From Neckera pumila (lineage: Eukaryota > Streptophyta > Bryopsida > Hypnales > Neckeraceae), in NCBI GenBank assembly GCA_963969595.1, contig OZ018417.1, positions 11,720,501 to 11,784,500 of the forward strand: a DNA stretch of 64,000 bases, read 5' to 3'. Shown here one piece after another: positions 22,869-33,837 of this stretch; within the stretch, counting starts at the first letter, position 1, and every line of letters begins with the position of its first letter. The notes beneath the pieces are model-generated. The model made no database searches and was not told where the DNA came from. It saw only the letters and a list, made by a program, of their open reading frames with translations. Position numbers and translations under genes: made by a program.

Positions 22869-23391
22869 AAGGTAACTACACTACACTCCTAAAATCGCAC
22901 AAATTAACAGTTCAATATGATTACCAATATAATACAGTAGAAACTCTCTTAGTGCATACTCTGTTTGTGCATAATATGCACTAAGAGAGTTAGTAGGGTG
23001 GGTCCAATTTCAAGGATTTTTTCTAGAAAGTAGAGTAGTTAGATGCCACGCTAGTTAGTGGCCATTATTGCACTCTCCAAATGCATAAACCTCTCTTAGT
23101 GCATAGTCCCGGCAGTATGCACTAAGAAAGGTTCTAGTGTATTTGGATTCTTTTGGTGGGGTATTCAAAAAAAGATTTTAGATTCTCTTAGAATGCATTT
23201 TTTGGACACCTAGGAAATAAACTATGAATTTCAAAAGTATTGAAAGAGGGATTTCTAAAACTTATCATAGACTCTCATGAGTAGTGGGAGTACATTTTAA
23301 GCAAGCATCAAGAGTGATGGGTTTCAAAATGGGGTCAAAATTAACTACACCTGATTTCAAAATGGGATTGAAATCAGGTGTAGTTACTTTA
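22869..23391. mobile_element. AGGTA-ended element with a nested pogo-like insertion
   Basis: It begins AAGGTAACTACACTACAC and ends GGTGTAGTTACTTTAA. The interior after the insert (TTAGATTCTCTTAGAATGCA, TTTTTTGGACACC, ACATTTTAAGCAAG) matches 32430-32570 closely. The element is split by a 205-base insertion at 22935-23139. TA next to both ends is compatible with Tc1/mariner-type targeting. It is non-coding. Confidence 0.75.
22935..23139. mobile_element. pogo/Tigger-like miniature element with two end hairpins
   Basis: Flanked by TA on both sides (22933-22934, 23140-23141), it starts CAGTAGAAACTCTCTTAGTG and ends CACTAAGAAAGGTTCTAGTG. Each end is itself a palindrome: AACTCTCTTAGTGCATA folds with TATGCACTAAGAGAGTT (22943-22991), and AACCTCTCTTAGTGCATA folds with TATGCACTAAGAAAGGTT (about 23089-23133). 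CAGT(A/T)GAA-type ends and a TA target are known for pogo/Tigger elements; the assignment is inference. Confidence 0.75.
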
Positions 23392-24887
23392 ATTTGCTAG
23401 ATGAGTTGTAGTGGAGTTGAAGCTTCAACTAATCCTCAAATTGATCTCAAATAGAACAAACCATTGTGGTTAGCAGACCCTATAGTGGAGACCTAGGGAA
23501 TGACCCATGATGGAAGTGTCTCAATAAATGAGATTTGGACCACAATTTATGTTTTATTTGACAAGAATGTAGTGATTAGTAACCTCATTAGGAACTTCCA
23601 ACTTTTCAGTGTAGATTCATTGTAGGGAGTGACTTATTTAGGCCTTCCACATTAGAAAATATTATGGCTGCTTTAGGTAAGTAAAATGAACATTACGAGT
23701 ATAGTATTTTTTGATTTTGAGATAGCCTAAAGACTCTCCCGCAGGGTCATGATGGTCAAAATACCTAAAAAATTCATAACAAATGCATATTTTGACAATA
23801 AAAATCTCAATTGCTCTCATTGATTAACACACTTGTTGTTATATGAAAATTTTTAAGAAAATTCAGCAATGGTAAGAGGACAAACTCCTAATTTTAGCCA
23901 CAATGAGTTGTTTTACCTTTGTTTGCTTGCTAGATGATTGCACAAAACACTTGTACTATTTTTTGTCACACATCTCTAGCTAATTTGTTTTTTGGCCATA
24001 ACTTTTGTGTTTTAGCTCCAAATGACTAAACTTCAGAAGCAAGGTACTCATGACTATTATATGCCTTATCTAATTTTTTTGGAATTTAAAAAAGCTTTTA
24101 TTGTCTAAAAATAACCCCAATTTTTGTCACATTTGCCAATTTTTTTTTAAGAAAATAGCATCCAAAGAAACAAATTTGGAGTTGAAATTTAGAAGGGATG
24201 GTTTTGTAATAGACTTTTAGCTATTGTTCAAAACATTTCTAATATTAGTTAATTATATGTTGTGTAGAAGTCCATAAAGTGAGCTTCTTTCTACTTGCAT
24301 TTCAAAATATGAAAAAAATGTTTGGTGGTTTTTTTGTTGAATGACCATCACCATAGAGTTGCTACATATGGCCAATTTATTTATTTAATTTAGTTTTTTT
24401 CCTATTTTTTATTATTTAAAACATCAAGATATCTATTTTCTTAAGAATTGGCACTTTTTTAGTTCTCCTACTTAGAGAATTTTTCTATGGTTTTTATTTA
24501 GTGGTCACCTTCATTCTTATAGGTGTATACATTGGCCATGTTTTAAAATTGTTTAAAAATTGTTTTATAATTTAAAGCACTCTATTTTTAAAAAGCATTA
24601 ATTTCTTGTAAAATGCAACCAAATTAGTAGGTGTTTCATGCAATGACCCTGCTGAGAGCTAATAAGTTGAGAACTATAGGAAGAGAAACATAGATTTGGA
24701 GCTTTTGAGGCAAAATAAATCCTAAGAGAATTGACATCCTCTAGATGGATTATGAGTGTTTCCAAAAGCTTAAAAGATACTCCGTACATGAAACAGATGA
24801 AGGACATTCAATTACGGTGGAAAACACAATTTTGGTCTAGACTTCTCAAATGTGATTAGCATAGCCACTTAGTGCTTCATAATTTTT
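23392..24887. other. Unassigned AT-rich DNA up to the assembly gap
   Basis: I found no gene, RNA gene or bounded element. The short frame at 24598-24807 shows no motif. Confidence 0.4.
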
Positions 24888-25087
24888 NNNNNNNNNNNNN
24901 NNNNNNNNNNNNNNNNNNNNNNNNNNNNNNNNNNNNNNNNNNNNNNNNNNNNNNNNNNNNNNNNNNNNNNNNNNNNNNNNNNNNNNNNNNNNNNNNNNNN
25001 NNNNNNNNNNNNNNNNNNNNNNNNNNNNNNNNNNNNNNNNNNNNNNNNNNNNNNNNNNNNNNNNNNNNNNNNNNNNNNNNNNNNNNN
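24888..25087. other. Assembly gap, 200 N
   Basis: There are exactly 200 undetermined bases, a conventional placeholder length, so the true distance between the flanks is unknown. Frames spanning it are artefacts. Confidence 0.98.
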
Positions 25088-26105
25088 AAAATCAAGTTTC
25101 AAAATCAGATTACAATATTACTATATCTTAGTATATATGCTCTGATTAAGGTATTCCAGACGCTTGAGTGTCAGCTATTCGTGAACTGCAACGATCTATT
25201 GAGACTAGTAGAAAATGAACATTGTATCGATTGAGTTACCCTGGGATTCTTGAAATTCCTCTAAGTTTTAGACTAAAGCAGTCTAAAGAGACGAGGATGA
25301 TTTTAATGACGTAATAATAATGGACTTCTGAACTGAAGCGATTGCGTACTACTGAATGCAAGAATGCTTTCTTGGTTGAAGCATGTATTTTCTAAATAGA
25401 ATCGATAAATGGCTTTGCATGGATAAGTGAACAAATGGTGCACATATGAACTGTACAAGATCTTTGTGAAGCTAGAGTTCCCACCCGCCCTCCCGAACCT
25501 GAGCTGTCTTGAAACGAATATTGCCTGTATAGCAATGTACAAAAATGTTACTGATTCATAGAAGAGATACATTCTTTACGAATAAGCAAAAGTCTGTTAA
25601 TAAGATTTAATGAGATTCATGAGTCTCTGAACTTGAATCTAATGAGATTTTTTGAAGTTCCCTCCCACCCTCTCGATAATGCACAAATGCTGTGTATTAG
25701 GAAAGATTAGTTGAAAAATCTACGGGCATGATGCTTGGATGAGTCTTGGTAATGTCATTTAGTAGCAATACCAATTTTGACAATTGCACGCTTGTATGGC
25801 TTATCTGCATTGTGGGAAACACAGATGACGAAATGGCTTGTGTAGGTTACGGACCATGACTCCATTCCGCCTCCTCCCGTGAAATTAACTTAACTCCCTC
25901 TACCGGTAGTTTACAGAAGTTGTCCAGCAGTTTTACTTCTCAACCTGTGGTTTAGAGAAGTTGGAAATGGCTCAGGTACATGCATAGACGTGTATTACAT
26001 TAACAAATGAGCAAAAAATATTGCTCGATATCATCTGAATACGTATTGCCTTGACTTGAATTGTTAAAAAGTACCTAGACTTGGGGTGTAAGAAAAAATA
26101 CTGTT
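25088..26105. other. Unassigned DNA after the gap, no repeat families seen
   Basis: The sequence here is less monotonous than the surroundings and lacks the repeat families found elsewhere. A loose pair GAGTTCCCACCCGCCCTCCC (25470) and GAAGTTCCCTCCCACCCTCT (25654) is the only internal similarity noted. The 89-codon minus-strand frame at 25303-25572 is not recognisable. Confidence 0.35.
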
Positions 26106-27250
26106 TCTCTCTCTCTCTCTTGCTTCTTGGTGGTTTGGAGGTGTGGGATGCATTTGTGTTCAAAGTTATATATTGTTGGTGCTTTATATTTTGAAGGAAG
26201 CATTGATATGAAGGGTTTTGTGTTCTTGTTTTGCAAAAGTATTGGATCAAAATAAATTTTTGAATCTTATTTTTTGGCAAGGAAATCTACTATGACTACA
26301 AATTTCAGATCTAAATTTCTCATAATTATGGAGATATGGGGCGTCAAAGTTGAGGTGCTTAAAATCCAAGGCCCCCAAGAGGGAAATATTTGGGAGCTTC
26401 AATATTCTTGAGTTTTTGTGATCTATTTATGAAACTTAGAGGATATCTTCCTTCACTCATCTTCTATCTTGTATCAAAATCTTGGCTTCTCTGGACTTGA
26501 GATCTATGAGCAATGCAAGAAACAACAACCGCGTGTAGAATCCATGACTAAGCAAAAAGTAGTAGTGGGCAATGGCCACCAAAGTTGGACAATACCTTAG
26601 ATTGAAATGCAATTTGGATGTAAAGAATTGATAAGTTGATCTTCTCTGTAGCAAAATTTCAAAGCATTGGAAGAGACATTAGAGCAAAAATCAGCCCTTT
26701 GGAGGGCCGCTCCAAGTTGACATGCCAAACTATTTCAAGCTTGGTGTGTCTACTTGGAAAAGTGCCCTCGGTGAGCAGTCAGAGTATATGATTGCTCGCC
26801 GAAGCAGTCAGATTTTGTAATTTTTTACTTTTTATTTTTTGTTATAATTTTTTATTCGAAAATCTGGGTTCCTGCGCCACTGTCACAACAGTTTCAATTG
26901 CGTGGAAATAGGGGGAAAACTAATCTTTCAGACTTGATAAACAAAATTTCAAGGTACTAAAGGGGTCCATGGAACAACCCTCCGGAGGACTGATTTTTTC
27001 TCTAATGCTTTCTATAAGATATGTTTGGTCTAAATCAATTTTGATAGTTTAGAGTATCTTTGAAAGGGTTAGAAAGTCAGTAGTAGGAAAATATCCACCA
27101 AAATTGAAAAATATTTTAGATTGAAATGCAAATTAGTATTTAAGTAATTGAATAGTCGATCTACATTGTGGTGAGGTTTCATATGAAGCTACCGTCCATC
27201 ATTTATGCTAGATCAAACCTAATTATGGTAGTTTCTTAGAAATCGTTGGA
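26106..27250. repeat. Large dispersed repeat, copy 1 (interrupted)
   Basis: After a CT run (26107-26121) the sequence parallels 28400-29240. Shared blocks are GTTGGTG(C/A)TT, GGAAGCATTGATATGA or AGAAAGCATTGATGTGA, TTTTTGAAT, TTGAGTTTTTGTGAT, and ATACCTTAGATTGAAATG. The part equivalent to the 190-base tandem unit appears at 26555-26676 and again at 27054-27250. It is interrupted by the CATTAG element at 26677-27007. No coding sequence was identified. Confidence 0.65.
26677..27007. mobile_element. CATTAG-ended inverted-repeat element
   Basis: It begins CATTAGAGCAAAAATCAGCC and ends GGACTGATTTTTTCTCTAATG; CCCTTTGGAGGGCCGCTCCA is mirrored by GGAACAACCCTCCGGAGG. It matches 14862-15225 in order and spacing. 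It interrupts a repeat whose uninterrupted copy is near 28965-29000. Aligning the flanks (GGAAGAGA and CTTTCTATAAG) leaves room for at most one duplicated base. Confidence 0.82.
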
Positions 27251-27837
27251 ACAACAGGATAGGGATTTGGAAAGAAAGGAATTTGGTAATAAGTTTAGGT
27301 CTATCAGGGGTATTTGAGAATATAAGAGATTGTTTGCAAATATTTTCATAGCAAAAGCCCTATGCTATTTCAAAGCAACTCGCAAAAGATTTTGATAGAA
27401 GCGCAAAGGGATGGAAATGCAAAGCAACTTTAAAACCCTCAACTAATGATAATTGACCTAGCAAATGGTTTATTCTACATGGAATTAATGATTTAGATTA
27501 AATCCTCATTGATTAACCTTTACATATTTTTCTAAAGATTCGATGAAAAGTCAACTCCAAACTTTTAATATGGAGTCATTGCAAGAAACAATCTATAATA
27601 ATATCATATTTATTGCATTTTTAGTTTTTTAGAAATCAATACTATCAATACAATGACTACATTTGAGTGTTAGTTCTTGGTTGAATCAAAGAATATGAAT
27701 TGTCCAAATTGTTCAATGATTTTCTGCAGTTTGGATCCATTACTCCTCTTCATTTTTCCACATAAACGAATGAAATTCACTTTCATCTGTCCTCTTTTCT
27801 AAGATGTCTTTAGGATGTCTTTGACATTTTAGTTTGA

Positions 27838-28389
27838 GAGCAGTTATGGATTTTCTATTCTAAAATAAACTTTGCAATCTTTTACCTTACTCAATGTAGA
27901 TTGTTTATTATAACATTGCAACCATTGGAATTGGCAAATTTCAATTCCATAATTAAATTCTTAACAATTTAGTATTTTGAATCATTCTCTACTACTATCT
28001 ACTTACTATTTTTTTTGTATATGTTGTACAATTTCAAATTAACCTAATTTTTTCAAGCATGTGACCAACTTATCTAGGAAAAAGAATACAAAGAAGCAAC
28101 CACCATTTTGGACATATTTTAATAGAAAAGTGAGCTTGTGAAGTACAGCTGCCTTGTTTTTTGCGAGGCCAAAAAAACAATATTTGTGAATTTGAATGCT
28201 TATATCTTGCAATCCACACTCTGGAAATTTCCGAAATTTTTACCACACGTTTTCAAGTCAGAATACTACAAGCCCCTAGGGTTACCTGTGTCAAAAAAAG
28301 TTTTTTTTCAAAAATTTGGTACTTGTACAAAAAATGGCAATTTTTGAGTGCTTTTGGTGAAAACATAGTCATGGAACTTTAGGGGTTAA
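27838..28389 (-). mobile_element. TTAA-family fragment, B type, reverse orientation
   Basis: It contains reverse B-type blocks in order: AAAATAAACTTTGCAATC, AACATTGCAACCATTGG, TAATTAAATTCTTAACAATT, CTTACTATTTTTTTTGTATA, GGTTACCTGTGTCAAAAAAA and GGTGAAAACATAGTCATG. It ends GAACTTTAGGGGTTAA (TTAA 28386-28389). The inner half and the other terminus are missing. The frames at 28138-28382 lie wholly within it. Confidence 0.75.
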
Positions 28390-28399
28390 GTCAACTGGG

Positions 28400-29240
28400 A
28401 TAGTCTCTTGTCTCTCTCTTGGTTCTTAGTAAATTTATGGCGTGGTATGCACTTTGGTGCTAAGTTGTACATTTGTTGGTGATTCATCATTGAAGAAAGC
28501 ATTGATGTGAGGAGTTTGGGATTGTATTTTAACAAAGTGTTGGATGAAGGCAAAATTTTGAATTTGAATTTTTGAATAGATGTTCTATCAATTTTCATAT
28601 CTAAATCTAGCTTGGAGGGAAGGAGATATGAAGTTTCAAATTAGATGTATGTGGAATCTAAGGTAGCTAAGAAGGATGTTTTTCTGAGCTTTAATCTTAT
28701 TGAATTTTTGTGATATGACTACAAAACTTTAGGGGTACTTTTCTTAATTTATCTATTACCTTGTATAAAAAATTTGACTACAATGGATATGGAACCTTTG
28801 AGTTATATACAAAATGAATTGGAGTGTAGATGTCGTGAAGGGTTAGAAAGTCAGTAGTGGGGAATTGTCTACTATATTTGGACCATATCTTAGATTAGAA
28901 TGAAAATTTATATGTAAATGTTTGGCTAGTTGATCTATATTGTGGCAAAGTTTCAAGACATTTGAAGTATTTTTCCATTATTTGTGCTAGGTCAAAGCTA
29001 GTTATGGTAATTTTTAGGTTATCTTGGGAAGGATTAAAAAGTTAGTTGTGGAGAAATATCCACCAAAGATCAACAATACCTTAGATTTGGATGAAAATTA
29101 ATGTATGAATAATTGACAAACTAATCTACATTGTCGCAAAGCTTGAAGACATTTGGAATGATTATCCATCATTTATGGTAGGTCAAAGCTAGCTATGGCA
29201 ATTTCTTGGTTATGGCGGGAATTTCTTGGATAGGCTAATT
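28400..29240. repeat. Large dispersed repeat, copy 2, with 190-base tandem units
   Basis: It matches 26106-27250. Its end consists of two tandem units of about 190 bases (28835-29030 and 29025-29225). Each contains AAAGTNAGTNGTGG, ATATCTTAGATT or ATACCTTAGATT, GATCTATATTGTGGCAAAG or AATCTACATTGTCGCAAAG, and TAGGTCAAAGCTAG. The family is unknown; it could be the untranslated part of a larger retroelement. Confidence 0.6.
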
Positions 29241-29264
29241 TGGAAAAAGAGAAATGACCTTCTA

Positions 29265-29873
29265 CTAGTAGTTTTGCATCCATCCCTTCTCCAAGTTCAA
29301 TGCAATGCAGTATTGATGTGTACAACTTGAATGGAAAAACTTGCCCACTTTAAATATCCACCCTAAGTGTCCCACTATTGAAGTTGATACAATAAGGTAT
29401 TCCAAGGGTATGTTTCTTAGGATTATCCAATATAGTATTGTAATATTTTGAGGTTTGTTGGAGTTGAAAGACAACATCCACCTTTGATAAGTTGAGTTGC
29501 CATCCCTAAATTTGTGGACATTCAATAGAAGAGCTCTCTCCATAAAGCTAGTTGTTTGCTTTGACATAGTAAGAAAAACTTGCTTGCATGTTGATGCAAA
29601 ATCACCTTGTGAGGTGCCAACTTCTTCTCCAAATCTTCTTTGTTGTTTCATAAACTATCTCTAATGAATGACCTTCCAAGAACAAGACAATAAATGCATG
29701 ATTTGTTGTTGAAACTCACCAAATTTAAAGTGAAAGTTGAAATCTCATAAATATTCTTGCCCAACTGACTTATAGGATTTTTGACTCATACCATCCGGAA
29801 GAGATTCTTCCATTTCTTTCTCAAAGGAACAAAGTTGGGCCAAATCTAGCCCAAATATAGCATTTGGGCCCTC
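29265..29873 (-). pseudogene. Possible DUF4283-like retroelement fragment
   Basis: The minus-strand frame from 29651 (128 codons) contains YQRWMLSFNSNKPQNI, then YWIILRNIPLEYL, then VGHLGWIFKVG and YCIALNLEKGW. The order tryptophan, hydrophobic-R-(N/G)-(I/L)-P-(L/X)-E-Y, then a G-X-hydrophobic-G-hydrophobic segment resembles the DUF4283 domain found at the 5' end of some plant non-LTR elements. Upstream, after a frameshift and three in-frame stops, another frame (about 29745-29873) reads DLAQLCSFEKEMEESLP. I see no reverse transcriptase. The resemblance is by eye only. Confidence 0.4.
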
Positions 29874-30011
29874 ATTTTGGTGACAGACTTTCCCACACCT
29901 TTCCCATGATCCTCCATGACCCTCTTAGCATTACCACTTTGACTCTTCCCAGATTTGGGCCCTTGATAATGTATCAAATTTGGTTGTGGTGGGACTTTGT
30001 ATGATTCATAT

Positions 30012-30150
30012 CACTACAAAAAAACAAGGGTATAAATGACTTGTCCACAATGAGTGTAGAAGTCATTTCTTGTCCACAATGACTATAAAACAGTCATTTT
30101 GCAGTCATTGTTGAGTTACAGTCATTGTAGACATTCATTTATTTGTAGTG
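30012..30150. mobile_element. CACTA-like miniature element
   Basis: CACTACAAAAAAACAAGG at the left is mirrored by TTTATTTGTAGTG at the right. TAT flanks both sides (30009-30011, 30151-30153) as a 3-base duplication. CACTA ends with a 3-base duplication are diagnostic for the CACTA/EnSpm superfamily. Inside are several GTCATTNNNGACA and GTCCACAATGA repeats that fold on themselves. It is non-coding. Confidence 0.85.
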
Positions 30151-30770
30151 TATTTGTGTTGACTAGATCTCAACCTCCATTCTTATTAAAAATGAAATTC
30201 AAGGAACTCATAGGCAAAGTAGTGTCTCTTATCCATTAAGGCGTCGTGATAAGACTACATAATTGCAACAGATGTAACATACTTTGGAGCTACAGAATGT
30301 CAAAAAAATTTAGTGTAAAGCTTAGAAGCACTTGTCGCGGTAAATTGTGTGGCCCATTTACGGCAAGAAAACCATGAAAGCACCCCTAAGGAATGCACAA
30401 TGCACCAACAATCAACATGATCCAACTTCACCATATTGATGGCCTGAATTAGTGCAAATCCACAAATTTGACGCTTGAGCTCTGTCGGTGACCCTCACTC
30501 ACCCTCAAACTTTCTATTTTATTAGAGTTAGTCATAAAGTTCTCTCTAGTCTGTTGAAGAGGCGTTAAAGGAAGGCTGAGCTAAAAAGAGTCTAAGCGAA
30601 ACACAACACCAAATTTCATTACACCCCAATTTAGGTGCTTCTAGGAGTTTTTTCATGTGTTTTTCTCAAACTCCCGCTTGTGGTCCATCATTGTACACAC
30701 TTTTCAATTAAAGTTAATTGTAAAGTTTGTCTTGTATTTGTGAATTAGTGTCAGAAGAAGGTTTAACCCA

Positions 30771-31695
30771 TTAATCCCTAAAGTTCCATGACTATGTTTT
30801 CACAAAAAAACCCTCTAAATTTACCATTTTTAGTACAAGTACCAAATTTCTGAAAAAAAAACTTTTTTGACACATGTAACCATAGGATCTTGTAGTACGC
30901 TAGTTTGAGAACACTTTGAAAAAATATCAGAAATTTCCACTGTGTAGATTGCAAGATATAAGCATTCAAAGTCATTGAAATCACTTTTTTGGGCTTGCAA
31001 AAAACAGAGCAGCTGCACTTCACAAGCTCACTTTTCTATGCAAAAATGTCCAAAATACTGGTGCTTTGTTGTATTCTATTTCCTAGACAAGTTGGCTACA
31101 TGCTTAAAAAATTTCAGATCATTTGGTGTTGCAAAACATATAGGAAAAAAATAGTAAATAGATAGTAGTAGAGAATGTTTCAAAATATTAAATTGTTAAG
31201 AATTTAATATGGAACTAAAAAATGCCAATTCCAATGGTTGCAATGTTGTAATAAACAGTCTACATCCTATGATTTTATTTTTTTCAAAAAATATTGAAAA
31301 TTGAGTAAGATAAAGGACTTCAAAGTTTATTTTAGAGGAGACAATCCATTACTGCTCGGAAACAAAAACTTCTCATAACTTTTGACTCATTGATTGAAGT
31401 GAAATGGTTCAAAGCTTTCTATGCATATATAAATCTTATAAACCAATTTCAAATTTTAATTTTAGAAATTAGTAATTATTTTTTATCTGCCCGAGCTACC
31501 CAAGTTGAGAAACAAACTACATATTAGGCCATAATTTTTTACTCATATTTCCAAATGTCATGAAATTTAGTGATATAAAAGATGTTCCTCATCTTCTATC
31601 AAAATTTCAACCTAAATATGCAAATCTCTACTCATATATACCTACCCAAAATTTATATGTTGCTAAAAATAGTAAGCTGTTCCTTTAGGGGTTAA
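30771..31695 (+). mobile_element. TTAA-family non-autonomous element, B type, complete
   Basis: TTAA flanks both ends (30771-30774, 31692-31695). The left end is TCCCTAAAGTTCCATGACTA and the right end GTTCCTTTAGGGG. It is colinear with 12468-13417: AACCATAGGATCTTGTAGTA, GAAAAAAATAGTAAATAGAT, CCAATGGTTGCAATGTTGTA and TAAAGGACTTCAAAGTTTAT are in the same order. The frames at 30778-31023 are repeat-internal. Confidence 0.86.
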
Positions 31696-31853
31696 AGATT
31701 GTGGTAAATTCTAGAGGTGGATAAGATGTATTCTAGTCCTAGAGGGTAAATGGGAAAAATAACCAAACTATGGTGCATTTTGTGGATTTGATTGTACTAA
31801 AGGAATTGGTGTGAATGCTTGAGGCTTCATAGTAAATTCATTCTAAAACTCTA

Positions 31854-31956
31854 CACAAAATAGTGAAATTAGGTTGCCCCAGACTATAATTGACCATGTC
31901 TGAAAGTGTTAAATATGAGAAATTAGTGTGGGGTAACCTAATTTCACTATTTTGTG
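31854..31956. mobile_element. 103-base hairpin miniature element, copy 1
   Basis: Flanked by TA (31852-31853 and 31957-31958), it starts CACAAAATAGTGAAATTAGG and ends CCTAATTTCACTATTTTGTG. The ends form an almost perfect inverted repeat of about 26 bases around a short loop. The copy at 62082-62184 has the same length and differs at about seven positions. The TA flanks suggest Tc1/mariner-type targeting. Confidence 0.85.
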
Positions 31957-32331
31957 TAGTATTTATGGCCATCTTTCCACATTAATTATTGTATTTCCAG
32001 CCAATATTTCATTAATTTTTGGATTCCCAAAACCGCATGCCAACATAGATTTTTCTGATTCTTGTCCCAATGCATTCAGTTCCCAATTCCCCACACTCGT
32101 CTCCTTTGTCCGTAGGCAAACTCATCCTAAAACTTTGACGACCAATGAAAAGTGCCAATTTCGACTAGAAAGCGGTCGACCACTTCTTAATGGGTTAACT
32201 AAGAATAGTGCAAAATCTGAAACATAACACTAAACTCCATTGGACCTAAGTTTTGGTGCTCGAGGGAGTTTTGTCATATGTTTTCCCAAGCTCCAGCTTA
32301 TGGTCCCTCATTGCACACACTTTTCAGTTAA

Positions 32332-32617
32332 TAAGGTAACTGCACCTTAAATCGCACAGTTAAGCAATTTAGCATAGTTCTCACTATTATATTGAAAAAA
32401 AATTGTGGGGTCCCATTGGTAGTGAAAACAAGATTCTAGATTCTCTTAGAATGCATTTTTTGGACACCGTGTGAATAAACTACGAATTTTCAAAATGCTG
32501 AAAATAGGTGCACCTAAAAGCGATCATAGAGCCATATGAATAGTGGGAGCACATTTTAAGCAAGAATATCCAGTGTGCGATTTTAAGAACCGTGTGATTT
32601 TAGGTGTAGTTACCTTA
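32332..32617. mobile_element. AGGTA-ended miniature element
   Basis: TAAGGTAACTGCACCTTAAA and the mirrored TTTTAGGTGTAGTTACCTTA are the ends, followed inward by a second mirrored block with ATCGCAC and GTGCGAT. The interior matches 23150-23300 (TAGATTCTCTTAGAATGCAT, TTTTTTGGACACC, ACATTTTAAGCAAG). TA adjoins AGGTA on both sides. It is non-coding. Confidence 0.8.
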
Positions 32618-32727
32618 ACTCTAGTACTTCAATTCCCTTTTAGCCTGCTCAAGCTTCTCTAATTTCAGCGCAATTATAATTTGGCCAAAGACATGGGAAC
32701 TCCTGTCTAACATTCCTACAGTAATAA

Positions 32728-32836
32728 GGGCCTCTTCACACTATGGTTGTCCAAGTCGAGAGGCCATGGGACTCTGCAATATGATTGGTGGAAACGACGG
32801 ACTCTCGACTTGGACGACCATAGTGTGAAGAGGCCC
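32728..32836. mobile_element. Tourist/Harbinger-like miniature element
   Basis: The 109-base element begins GGGCCTCTTCACACTATGG and ends CCATAGTGTGAAGAGGCCC. The repeat continues inward through GTCCAAGTCGAGAG and CTCTCGACTTGGAC with one mismatch. TAA flanks both ends (32725-32727, 32837-32839). A GGGC start with a TAA duplication is known for Tourist-type elements mobilised by PIF/Harbinger transposases. Confidence 0.85.
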
Positions 32837-33044
32837 TAAGTTACATCTGTGAAGGTTCAATGGGACTCTTGGATTGTGCCAGGACGAGATGATCTGTTTA
32901 TTGACGTTCCATGAGTTGGAGCCATGAAGGAATCAAACACATCCATGCATGTTCTCTGTGTGCGGCGATCAATGTCAATGTCATGTTCCTGTTGCTTAGC
33001 AATGCAGCAAACAACCAGTCATTTTTATTAAACATTAAGGACTA

Positions 33045-33172
33045 GGTAATTGGTATGCAACCCCTGGTTATGGAAAATAATCGTGGGCTGAAGCTGCTGA
33101 ACCACGAGAGCGGGCGGGGCAAGTACCAACCCACGGTTATTTTCCATAACCAAGGGCTGCATACCAATTACC
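33045..33172. mobile_element. Short foldback element (GGTAATTGGTATGCA ends)
   Basis: GGTAATTGGTATGCAACCCC is mirrored by GGGCTGCATACCAATTACC. The pairing continues through GGTTATGGAAAATAATCGTG and CACGGTTATTTTCCATAACC, giving arms of about 42 bases around a GC-rich loop (AGAGCGGGCGGGGC). GGAC occurs just outside both ends but the duplication is unclear. No other copy was seen. Confidence 0.75.
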
Positions 33173-33439
33173 GGACATAATCATGATGCTAATCGTTATT
33201 TTATAATGAAAATTAAATTTTTGCTGAACAATTTGTGGAATTCTAAAATGAGTTTAAAATCAAGAACATTGATATATTCAGCAACCACCTCAAGTAGATT
33301 TGATAGTCACTTATGTTGTGAGTCAATGAAATGTATAGACATTTTCATTATATAGAAGTGGGGTGGTAGGAAGTAAAATAACCCATATGGGATATGTAAA
33401 TTAGGATTAGTAAAAGCTCAATCACTCATACCTAGTTAA

Positions 33440-33837
33440 GTCAAAAATAAGGATTATGTTCAATGTAGAACTTCAGACCTCATTTTAGCATAATAGAATA
33501 ACTTTTTCATACACTATTCATTAAGAAAAGTTGGGTAATTAGTCTACATTTCATCTCCAAAAAATTGTTTGAGATCTCAAGCCTCTAATCAAAAGTTATG
33601 GACAAAATCGAGAGAGTTGTTGGTCCGAGGGACATTTACTTTGACAATTTTGAACATCCTCTCTGAATTTTGTCCATAACTTTTTTTTGGAGGCTTGAAA
33701 TCACAAAAGGTTTTTTAGAGACAAATATTAGCTTGATTTACCAACTTTTGTTAATTCAATTTTTTTGAAAAAAGTTATTTTACTATGCCAAAATGAAGTC
33801 TAAAGTTCTACATTGAACACAATTCCTACATTTTGAC
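33440..33837. mobile_element. Foldback element with about 190-base arms
   Basis: GTCAAAAATAAGGATTATGT pairs with CAATTCCTACATTTTGAC. Pairing continues through TTCAATGTAGAACTT, CATTTTAGCATAAT, AATAACTTTTT, AAAAGTTGGGTAA and AAAAGTTATGGACAAAAT with their inverses. The loop (about 33615-33655) includes GGTCCGAGGGACA. It is non-coding with no other copy in view. Confidence 0.75.

Noticed and set aside
24869..25234. Open frames across the N run
   Set aside because: They consist mostly of undetermined bases.
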